Shown in pieces: positions 1 through 5,310 of a DNA stretch of 6,417 nucleotides (positions within the stretch are counted from its first letter, which is position 1; each line of letters begins with the position of its first letter). Origin of the DNA: an uncultured Gaiellaceae bacterium (lineage in GTDB: Bacteria; Actinomycetota; Thermoleophilia; Gaiellales; Gaiellaceae); NCBI GenBank assembly GCA_955652075.1, contig CATPAS010000259.1:1-6417 (forward strand), written 5' to 3'. The notes below the pieces were generated by a model. It worked only from the letters and a program-made list of their open reading frames with translations. It searched no databases and was not told the DNA's origin. The translations under genes were made by a program, and so were the position numbers.

Positions 1-804
1 GGCGTCACAGGTGAGGACGCGGTCGAGATCGCGTTGCGCACCGCGCTGCTCGCGACCGCCAAGCCCGGCATCGTCGCGTTCGACGGTGCGTATCACGGCA
101 CCGGCCTTCTCGCCCTCGCGGCGACCGGTATCGAGCGCTTCCGCGAGCCCTTCGCGGCGTGGCTGCCGGAACCGGTGCACCGACGGACCTACGGCGAGGA
201 TCCCGGTGTGCTCCCCGAGAATGCAGGAGTCGTCATCGTCGAGCCGGTCCAAGGACGCGCGGGCGCGCGTGTCCCGCCGGACGACTTCTTGCCGACCTTG
301 CGCGAGCGCTGTGACGAGGCGGGCGCCCTTCTCGCCGTCGACGCGATCTTCACCGGCCTCGGCCGCAGCGGAGAGATGTGGCCGGGCTCCGAGGTGGCAG
401 ACGTTCTCTGCGTCGGCAAGGCGCTAGGCGGCGGGTTGCCGATTTCCGCGGCGCTCTTCATTCGCCCAGGGCTGGAAGAGGTGTGGAACCTCGGCGAGGA
501 AGATGTGTACACGCACACGCACAGCGGCAATCCGCTCGCGTGCGCGGCCGCGCTCGTCGTCCTGGAGGAAGTGCAGAAGCTGCTGCCGCGCATCTCAGTC
601 CTGTCGGAGTGTTTTGCAGCTGCGGGATGGCAAGGCAAAGGGCTGCTACGGACGAGGCCGGGCAACGCGGCCGAGGCACATCGTGCCGGCGTCCTCGTGA
701 TCCCGATCCCCGCGTCCGAGGGAAGTGCCGCACTGATTCAGGCTGCGCCTCCGTTCACGCTCACCGACGAAGAGTTGAACGAGGCCTTCAGCCGGCTGGG
801 CTAG
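1..804 (+). CDS. Class-III PLP-dependent aminotransferase, 3' part (5' end outside window)
   Basis: The reading frame is open from base 1, so the start lies upstream; 267 residues are visible. Class-III enzymes (fold type I, usually about 400-450 residues) transfer an amino group between an amine or amino acid and an oxo acid using pyridoxal phosphate. Visible in order (residues counted from base 1): a TGEDAVEIALRTA helix like the family's 'GSEAVEAALKLA' (3-15), YHG (31-33) which packs on the cofactor, EPVQG (81-85), the PLP-pyridine aspartate D114 in DAIFTGLGRSG, the Schiff-base lysine K140 in GKALGGG, and THSGNPLACAAAL (from 173). The end keeps the typical PPFTLTDEELNEAF. Two oddities: the usual DE(V/I)Q motif reads DAIF, and only about 90 residues follow SGNP where about 150 are usual. 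The family is secure; the substrate is not predictable. The next gene converges on it. Confidence 0.9.
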   Translation, partial: GVTGEDAVEIALRTALLATAKPGIVAFDGAYHGTGLLALAATGIERFREPFAAWLPEPVHRRTYGEDPGVLPENAGVVIVEPVQGRAGARVPPDDFLPTLRERCDEAGALLAVDAIFTGLGRSGEMWPGSEVADVLCVGKALGGGLPISAALFIRPGLEEVWNLGEEDVYTHTHSGNPLACAAALVVLEEVQKLLPRISVLSECFAAAGWQGKGLLRTRPGNAAEAHRAGVLVIPIPASEGSAALIQAAPPFTLTDEELNEAFSRLG

Positions 805-810
805 GGCGGG

Positions 811-830
811 GGCCGGTCCGCCAACCGGCC
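811..830 (+). terminator. Terminator-like hairpin after the aminotransferase gene
   Basis: A perfect 7-bp GC-rich stem, GGCCGGT paired with ACCGGCC, closes a 6-nt loop. It starts 6 nt after the aminotransferase stop codon and is followed by TTCTTCGT. The position and the T-rich (though not pure T) tail fit intrinsic termination of the + strand gene. Read from the other strand the stem is followed by CCCGCC, so it is a poor terminator for the converging methyltransferase operon. The rest of the gap (831-940) shows no gene or further strong structure; only a weak 6-bp inverted repeat, TTCGAC/GTCGAA (866-871 and 904-909), was seen. Confidence 0.6.
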
Positions 831-940
831 TTCTTCGTGGTCAAGTGAGCTTGATGAGCCCGGCGTTCGACGGCGTGAAACCGCAAGCGTTCAGTTCGGC
901 ATTGTCGAATCGCCCCGCCATTCGTAACTGATCTCCATGC

Positions 941-1579
941 TCAGGACTTGCGCGCGTAGAGAAGGAACGTTCCAGGGATCCGTGCATCGTGGCGGCGGAA
1001 GTCGTCGCTGCGGGCCGGATATTCCTCGAGCGCGCGCAGCGCAAGCCCTGCGCGTGTGGCGGCGTTCACGATCTGGCCCAGCCGCCGCGACCCCTCGTCG
1101 AAGTAGTTCTCGCGCCAGTGCATCAGACCGTCCACGCACAGTGCGACCGGATGATCCTCGAAGAGCAGCAGCTCGCCGTCGGAGCGCAGCGCGGTGGCGA
1201 TGCCGCGCATCCAGTCTTCGAGGTCGGTGATCGGCAGGAGCGACCCGAGCCCAGCGTAGACGAGGTCGAAACGGCCGCGGCGCAACTCTGCCGGCAGCGC
1301 CTGGGGATCGGCCTGCACCCAGAGGATGGAAGGCCACCGTTCGCGCGCCAGTTCGAGCGCCTGCCCGGAGGAGTCGACGCCGGTGACGATCGCTCCGAGC
1401 TCCGCGAGCTCGGCTGTCGACTCGCCGGTGCCGCACTGCAGGTCGAGGACGCGCTTCTTCTCGAGATCGGCCAGCGCGTGCCGGACCGGCTTCGGCAGGC
1501 CGAGCTCGCCCGACAGCGCCGCTCGGCGTTGCCGGTGAATCTCATCCCACGCGCGACGGTTGTGCTCGGTCGGTTCCAT
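941..1579 (-). CDS. Class-I SAM-dependent methyltransferase
   Basis: The product is a 212-residue cytosolic protein with the Rossmann-like methyltransferase fold. Motif I is VLDLQCGTGE (residues 44-53), binding S-adenosylmethionine. The second strand ends in VTGVD (D69), the acidic residue expected to hold the ribose hydroxyls. WVQADPQALP (87-96) contains the adenine-side aspartate D91. FDLVYAGLG (104-112) is motif IV-like, and LRSDGELLLFEDHPVA (131-146) is the usual 'L.pGG.lll..HP' strand. The N-terminal NRRAWDEIH (7-15) is typical of small-molecule methyltransferases of this group. The ATG shares its A with the upstream fabL TGA stop (TGATG), and no ribosome binding site is visible, so translation is probably coupled. 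It is the last gene of the leftward operon. The acceptor substrate cannot be inferred; the fatty-acid gene next door is the only hint. Confidence 0.88.
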   Translation of the reverse strand: MEPTEHNRRAWDEIHRQRRAALSGELGLPKPVRHALADLEKKRVLDLQCGTGESTAELAELGAIVTGVDSSGQALELARERWPSILWVQADPQALPAELRRGRFDLVYAGLGSLLPITDLEDWMRGIATALRSDGELLLFEDHPVALCVDGLMHWRENYFDEGSRRLGQIVNAATRAGLALRALEEYPARSDDFRRHDARIPGTFLLYARKS

Positions 1580-1581
1580 CA
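1577..1581 (-). other. TGATG stop/start overlap (fabL to methyltransferase)
   Basis: Read on the minus strand, the fabL stop TGA (1581-1579) and the methyltransferase start ATG (1579-1577) share one A. The preceding bases carry no purine-rich ribosome binding site, so re-initiation by ribosomes that finish fabL is the likely mode of translation. Confidence 0.75.
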
Positions 1582-2319
1582 GACGAGCAGCGAATAACCG
1601 CCGTCGAGGATCAGCGTGTGCCCCCGCACCATCTCCGCGTCGGGCGAGCTGAGGTACGCGACCGCAGCGGCGACGTCGTCGGGCTCGACGAGGCGGCCCG
1701 CCGGCGTTCGTGTCGTCGCTGCGTGCAACATCGCTTCACGATTCGGGAAGTGATCGAGCGCCTCCGTCTCGACAACGCCTGCGGAGATGGCGTTGACACG
1801 GATGCCGCGCGGAGCGAGCTCGACGCCGAGGTAACGCACGACCGATTCGAGCGCCGCCTTGGAGGTCCCGACGAGTATGTAATTCTCGAGCACCCGCTGC
1901 GCGCCGAGCGAGGAGATCGCCACAATCGACGAGCCGCGCTCCATGTCGGGTGCACATGCGCGCGCGAGCGACAGCAGGGCGCGCGCATTTGCGTTCAGCG
2001 TCCAGTCCCAGTGCTTGTCCTCCGTCTCGAGCGCGGGCTTGATCACCCCGGTGGCCGCGTTGTGCACGACGACCGCGTAGGGGCCGTGCGACGCGAGCTC
2101 GGCGATCACCGCCTCCGACGCGACGTTGCCCCGTACCAGCACGGGCTGGGCGCCGGCCTCGCGAATCTCCTCCGCCGCCGCCTCCGCGGCAGCATCGTTC
2201 CGCATGTACCCCAGGGCGATGCGCGCAGCGCCGTCTGCCGCGAGCCGCAGCGCGATCGCCTTCCCGATTCCCCGCGTCCCGCCCGTCACCAGGACGGAGC
2301 CGCCTTTGACCGGATTCAT
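1579..2319 (-). CDS. fabL: Enoyl-ACP reductase of the FabL type (SDR family)
   Basis: This 246-residue short-chain dehydrogenase/reductase probably reduces trans-2-enoyl-ACP to acyl-ACP with NAD(P)H, the last step of a fatty-acid elongation round. The nucleotide site is TGGTRGIG (residues 12-19), and HNAATG (86-91) is the family NNAG-type strand. The catalytic pair is spaced Y147-X6-K154 (ENYILVGTSKAALE); Y-X6-K is the enoyl-reductase spacing, whereas FabG-type ketoreductases have Y-X3-K. The stretches HWDWTLN, SSLGAQRVLENY, HFPNRE, TPAGRLVE and the C-terminal DGGYSLLV closely match my recollection of Bacillus subtilis FabL. Length is normal. The start ATG overlaps the stop of the preceding small gene (ATGA), and no Shine-Dalgarno is seen. 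An alternative is a FabL-like reductase of secondary lipid metabolism, since the genome may carry another enoyl reductase outside this window. Confidence 0.82.
   Translation of the reverse strand: MNPVKGGSVLVTGGTRGIGKAIALRLAADGAARIALGYMRNDAAAEAAAEEIREAGAQPVLVRGNVASEAVIAELASHGPYAVVVHNAATGVIKPALETEDKHWDWTLNANARALLSLARACAPDMERGSSIVAISSLGAQRVLENYILVGTSKAALESVVRYLGVELAPRGIRVNAISAGVVETEALDHFPNREAMLHAATTRTPAGRLVEPDDVAAAVAYLSSPDAEMVRGHTLILDGGYSLLV
2316..2319 (-). other. ATGA start/stop overlap (unknown gene to fabL)
   Basis: On the minus strand the fabL start ATG (2319-2317) overlaps the TGA stop (2318-2316) of the upstream small gene by the classic 4-nt ATGA arrangement. This supports both start and stop assignments and indicates one transcript with coupled translation. 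Confidence 0.8.
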
Positions 2320-2594
2320 TTTCGACCAGGGAGCGGATCGTGCGCGGGCGCCGTGCTCGGGATCTCATCCCACCCGGGCCTCGACCTCGGCTCGCGCGGG
2401 CCCTCCTCGGCCTTGGATGACGCGAAGGCGAGCCGTTCGAGGACTTCGATCCTCTCCCGCGCGTACTTCTTCACGGGATGTCCGTCCGACAACTGCACCA
2501 CGAGCTCTTCGACGCGCGCCCGCAGCTGGGGGGCGAAGTGCGGCGTCGCCGGCCCGACGAGCGCGTCGATGTCCTCTTTGGTCGGTTCCCGCAT
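2316..2594 (-). CDS. Unknown 92-residue protein coupled to fabL
   Basis: I do not recognise this protein as a named family. It begins MREPTKEDIDALVGPATPHF. Residues about 1-58 look like a small helical domain: an acidic first helix, a second charged helix around LRARVEELVVQL, a short HPVKKYARERI segment and a third helix ending in LERLAF. The last 30 or so residues (KAEEGPREPRSRPGW... to DPLPGRK) are rich in Pro, Arg and Glu and probably disordered. There is no signal peptide, membrane segment or cysteine. The ATG was chosen because the protein-like sequence begins there, the frame upstream lies inside the barrel gene in the wrong phase, and its stop overlaps the fabL ATG. It is probably a partner or regulator of the coupled reductase; this is inference from position only. 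Confidence 0.7.
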   Translation of the reverse strand: MREPTKEDIDALVGPATPHFAPQLRARVEELVVQLSDGHPVKKYARERIEVLERLAFASSKAEEGPREPRSRPGWDEIPSTAPAHDPLPGRK

Positions 2595-2601
2595 GGGCGC
2601 A

Positions 2602-2607
2602 AGCCTA
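2602..2607 (-). promoter_or_regulatory. Possible -10 element before the fabL operon
   Basis: In the 50-bp gap before the small gene the minus strand reads TAGGCT, an actinobacterial TANNNT -10 pattern, ending 7 nt before the ATG. No Shine-Dalgarno lies between, so a leaderless or nearly leaderless transcript is possible. There is no convincing -35 and no clear terminator for the preceding barrel gene in the gap, so simple read-through from that gene is an equal alternative. The motif is short and could be chance. Confidence 0.22.
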
Positions 2608-2644
2608 ACTGGGCCGGCGTGATAGTGGTCGCGCGGAGCGAGTG

Positions 2645-4336
2645 CTACTGGAGCGGTGCGGCGATGTACACGCGCACTTCCAACGGGCCCAACGAGTCCG
2701 TGAACGACCCGCCGCTTGCCGTGACCGTCTGCTGGCCGTCGAGGCTGCGGAGCACGCGGTCGCCCAGCGCCGGGACGTTGATCGACGCTGTCGCTGCGGC
2801 TCGGCTCGCATTCACCACGATTACGTACACGGCGCCGTTGTGCTCGCGTGCCCCTGCCTTCACCGGGCTGCCCACCGAGACGCTCGCTGCGATCGCAGGC
2901 TCGACGAGAGCAGGGATGAGCCCTTGGATCTCGTGGTTCGTCCGCGCGATCTCTGCGCCAACCTCGGCGCTCCAGTTGTTCGGGAAGTAGCCGATCGCAT
3001 GCGCGCCGCCGGCGATCGAGAGCCAGGCTTCCGCGCGAACGGTCTCCGGGGTCGGGTCGAGCTGCTGGCCCATGCAGTCCATGCGACGCGCCTCGATCCA
3101 CTGGAAGGTCGGCCTGCCCCGGCCCAGTGCCACCAGGTCGAGCTGCGAATCGAACACGTCGCCGAAGCTGTCGAAGCGGCACCAGTTCTGCAGCGGGTAG
3201 AGGTCGAACCCGAGCACGTCGGCGCTCGCGGCCAGGGCGGGATACATCCCCTTCCCTTGCGGGAGCGGGTTGGCTCGGCTGTAGAAGTGGTTCGTCAACG
3301 TGAGGAAGCGGGGGCCCGATCCCGGTATCTCCGGAACCAGGCGCAGCGCGTCGGCAGTCGTCAGGTCGGCGGGAAGGTGCGTGTCCCATTCGTCGGGCAG
3401 GTGCGTCCCGACCGTGCCTGCGCGGGCCGCAGGGGACGCTTGCGCGTCGGCGAGGACGAGGCCGCGGCCGGAGACCCACTTCGCGAGATCGGCGCCGGTG
3501 CCGCAGCCGTTGCCCATGAAGAGGTCGATGCCCACGGCCAGATTCGCCGCAACCGCGTCGGGGCACTGGGCCCAGACCAGCTTCGGGAATGACGGCTGCC
3601 CGTTGAGCAGGATGGCCCCACCGGAGGTCGTCATCTGCACAGGGCCCGAGAGAGCGGGGGTCGTGAGCAAGTACTCATCGACCTGTGCCGGGCCGCCGTC
3701 GTTCACCGCGGTGACGGCGACCTTGTAGGAGCTCGAGAACGTCAGTCCGGTAACGGTCGCCTGGTGCTCTGTCGTCGCGGTGCTCGGCGCCGTCCAGATG
3801 ACCGGCGCATCGAGCCCGTAGGCGATCCGTGACGTCGCCGGCACGCTCGTTCGCCACGCGATCGTCGCGGAGAATGGGGTAAGGGAGATCGTGTGCACGT
3901 TCTCGATCTGCGGCGGAGGGCCGGTCGGTGCAGCGGGCGTCGTCGTGGTCGCGGTGTCGCCCGGCGAGCCGCTCGTAGGCGGAGCGGTCACGCCCGGCAG
4001 GGCGAGGAACCTCAGGTCGCTGACGTACGGCGCGTTGAAGGTGACGTCGGGGGAGCCGGCTGCGCTCGAACGCGAGCTGTAATTCGAAGCCGCACTTCCC
4101 TCGACTCCCGACACGCGTCGGAGACCAGGGCTCGACGGTCCGCCGGTGTCGAGGCCCACGGCGGCGACGGGCCGCCCACTCGGGGGTGCGAAGGTGAACG
4201 GCGCCTGGGCTCCGTTCGGGGTGCCTGACGCGACCGGGACCGGGGTGGAATCGGATCCGGGCAGGGCGATCTTGAAGCCGATCGTCGAACCGGCAACGAT
4301 GGCAAGCAGAAGCCAACAGACGGTGCGCAGGGGCAC
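2645..4336 (-). CDS. Exported fibronectin III / glycoside-hydrolase-like barrel protein
   Basis: The 563-residue protein starts with a hydrophobic export segment (residues about 5-26, VCWLLLAIVAGSTIGF); there is no lipobox, so it is either cleaved or membrane anchored. Residues 27-142 are low-complexity Ser/Pro/Gly/Thr linker including a TTTTPAAPTGPPP tract. Residues 144-228 form a fibronectin type III-like domain (IENVHTISLTPFSATIAW, TSRIAYG, TVTGLTFSSSYKVAVTAVN), as seen before phosphatases and glycosidases. From 240 a barrel-like region begins with ILLNGQPSFPKLVW, a phrase seen in GH2/35/42-type proteins. It then shows LPDEWD (313-318), ADVLGFDLYPL (372-382), TFQWIEA (410-416) and SIAGGAHAIGYF (440-451). 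E316 and E415 are candidate catalytic carboxylates. A C-terminal beta-sandwich follows (about 485-560). Four cysteines (258, 278, 386, 421) could form disulfides. The GTG start is forced by an in-frame TAG two codons upstream. Substrate and family are unassigned. Confidence 0.75.
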   Translation of the reverse strand: MPLRTVCWLLLAIVAGSTIGFKIALPGSDSTPVPVASGTPNGAQAPFTFAPPSGRPVAAVGLDTGGPSSPGLRRVSGVEGSAASNYSSRSSAAGSPDVTFNAPYVSDLRFLALPGVTAPPTSGSPGDTATTTTPAAPTGPPPQIENVHTISLTPFSATIAWRTSVPATSRIAYGLDAPVIWTAPSTATTEHQATVTGLTFSSSYKVAVTAVNDGGPAQVDEYLLTTPALSGPVQMTTSGGAILLNGQPSFPKLVWAQCPDAVAANLAVGIDLFMGNGCGTGADLAKWVSGRGLVLADAQASPAARAGTVGTHLPDEWDTHLPADLTTADALRLVPEIPGSGPRFLTLTNHFYSRANPLPQGKGMYPALAASADVLGFDLYPLQNWCRFDSFGDVFDSQLDLVALGRGRPTFQWIEARRMDCMGQQLDPTPETVRAEAWLSIAGGAHAIGYFPNNWSAEVGAEIARTNHEIQGLIPALVEPAIAASVSVGSPVKAGAREHNGAVYVIVVNASRAAATASINVPALGDRVLRSLDGQQTVTASGGSFTDSLGPLEVRVYIAAPLQ

Positions 4337-4369
4337 CCTCTAGGAGTCGGCTTTCTGGGGCTGCGCCTC

Positions 4370-4385
4370 TCCCTCGATCGAGGGA
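4370..4385. promoter_or_regulatory. Perfect 16-bp palindrome, candidate operator in divergent gap
   Basis: TCCCTCGATCGAGGGA is a perfect inverted repeat with no spacer, lying in the 74-bp gap between two divergent genes (starts at 4336 on - and 4411 on +). It is centred 33 nt upstream of the EamA GTG and overlaps where a -35 box would sit for the -10-like TAGCGT at 4396-4401. That placement suits a dimeric regulator acting on the transporter/HPPD operon and possibly on the barrel gene as well. Which regulator binds it is not visible, because no regulator gene lies in the window. Confidence 0.5.
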
Positions 4386-4395
4386 TATGAGCCGG

Positions 4396-4401
4396 TAGCG
4401 T
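4396..4401 (+). promoter_or_regulatory. Possible -10 element for the EamA-HPPD operon
   Basis: TAGCGT matches TANNNT and ends 9 nt before the GTG of the transporter gene. The intervening GCGGCCTCC has no ribosome binding site, so the message may be nearly leaderless. A 17-nt spacer would put the -35 box inside the palindrome at 4370-4385, but the bases there (CTCGAT) resemble TTGACA only weakly. Confidence 0.25.
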
Positions 4402-4410
4402 GCGGCCTCC

Positions 4411-5301
4411 GTGCGCCGTCCGACCGCCGATTTGATGCTGCTCGCGACGGTCAGCCTGTGGGCGCTCAACTTCACCGTCTCGAAGTACATCCTCGACCAC
4501 GGGTTCCGCCCGCTCGCCTACTCGTCGATCCGCTACGCCTGCGCCGCCCTCATCTTCGCCGGCATCACCCTTGCCTGGGAGGGCTCGCTGAGGATGGCGC
4601 GCCGCGACCTGCCGATCATCGTCTTCTGCACGGCCGTTCTCATCTGGAACCAGTTGAGCTTCGTCTACGCGCTGCGCTTCACGACCGCCTCCACGGTGGC
4701 GCTCCTATTCGGGACGCTGCCGATCTTCACGGCGCTCCTCGCGCGAGGAAGCGGCGTCGAGCACCTGCCGCTCCGCTTCTGGATCGCCGCGGGCCTGTCT
4801 TTTTCCGGTGTCGCCCTCGTGGCGCTCGGATCGGGCGGGAACCTGTCTGCGAACCTGAAGGGCGACGTGCTCGCGCTGGTCGCCGCTGCAACTTGGGCGG
4901 CCTACTCCGTCGCGATCGGGCCGCTCATGCGCAAGTACACCCCGTTCAGGCTGAGCGCCGTGTTCCTGCTTGCGGTCACGGTTGCGCTCTCAGTGGCGGG
5001 GTCGCGGCAGCTCGCGCATCAGAGTTTTGATTTCAGTGCCCTCGTGTGGATCGGGTTCGCGTTTGCGGTGCTCGGGCCGCTCGTGATCACGAACCTGCTC
5101 TGGTTCACGGCCATCGACCGAGTCGGCCCCTCGCGGGCGTCGCTGTTCGCCAACCTGCAGCCGTTCCTGGCCGCGCTCGTTGCCCTCGCCCTGCTGTCGG
5201 AGCCGATTACGACGGGGCAGATCGTGGGGGGCGTGGCGATCGCGGGCGGGATCGTGCTGGCCTCGCGGCGGGGTCCTGTCCTCGTGCCACCTGCCGAGTA
5301 A
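4411..5301 (+). CDS. EamA-domain (DMT superfamily) transporter
   Basis: The product is a 296-residue inner-membrane protein with about ten hydrophobic helices arranged as two EamA repeats (roughly residues 7-139 and 151-285), the standard length and layout of drug/metabolite transporters such as RhaT/YdcZ-like and amino-acid exporters. Typical marks are LWALNFTVSKYIL in helix 1, STVALLFGTLPIFTALLA in helices 3-4, TWAAYSVAIGPL in helix 6, TNLLWFTAIDRVGPSRASLFANLQPFLAALVALALLSEPIT in helices 8-9 (positions 227-267) and GQIVGGVAIAGGIVLA in helix 10. The GTG start gives a short cytosolic N-terminus directly before helix 1; no Shine-Dalgarno is visible. HPPD follows after 9 nt, so the two are almost certainly co-transcribed. 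This suggests an aromatic amino acid, keto acid or related metabolite as substrate, which is inference; the family fold does not reveal specificity or direction. Confidence 0.9.
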   Translation: MRRPTADLMLLATVSLWALNFTVSKYILDHGFRPLAYSSIRYACAALIFAGITLAWEGSLRMARRDLPIIVFCTAVLIWNQLSFVYALRFTTASTVALLFGTLPIFTALLARGSGVEHLPLRFWIAAGLSFSGVALVALGSGGNLSANLKGDVLALVAAATWAAYSVAIGPLMRKYTPFRLSAVFLLAVTVALSVAGSRQLAHQSFDFSALVWIGFAFAVLGPLVITNLLWFTAIDRVGPSRASLFANLQPFLAALVALALLSEPITTGQIVGGVAIAGGIVLASRRGPVLVPPAE

Positions 5302-5310
5302 GCTAAGGCC

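Noticed and set aside
866..909. Inverted repeat TTCGAC/GTCGAA in the convergent gap
   Set aside because: It has only 6 bp with a 32-nt loop and no T-run on either side; too weak to call a terminator for the leftward operon.
843..921. Short minus-strand frame (about 26 codons) after the methyltransferase gene
   Set aside because: It has no ribosome binding site and no recognisable sequence, and it is too short to support. The methyltransferase ends naturally at 941 with LLYARKS, so this is not a frameshifted tail.
1618..2622. 334-codon plus-strand frame opposite fabL
   Set aside because: It is antisense to a clear FabL-type reductase, rich in Arg, His and Asp, with no motif; a composition artefact.
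2595..3566. Open frame on the minus strand running through the barrel gene into the small gene
   Set aside because: It is the out-of-phase shadow of the barrel protein, Arg/Pro/Gly-rich and without domains. Only the part after the ATG at 2594 looks like protein, so the small gene is called from there.
3903..3960. Pro/Thr-coding tract in the barrel gene that resembles a simple repeat
   Set aside because: It is a linker of a secreted protein, coding TTTT and PPP runs without a regular DNA repeat unit; not a tandem repeat or CRISPR-like structure.
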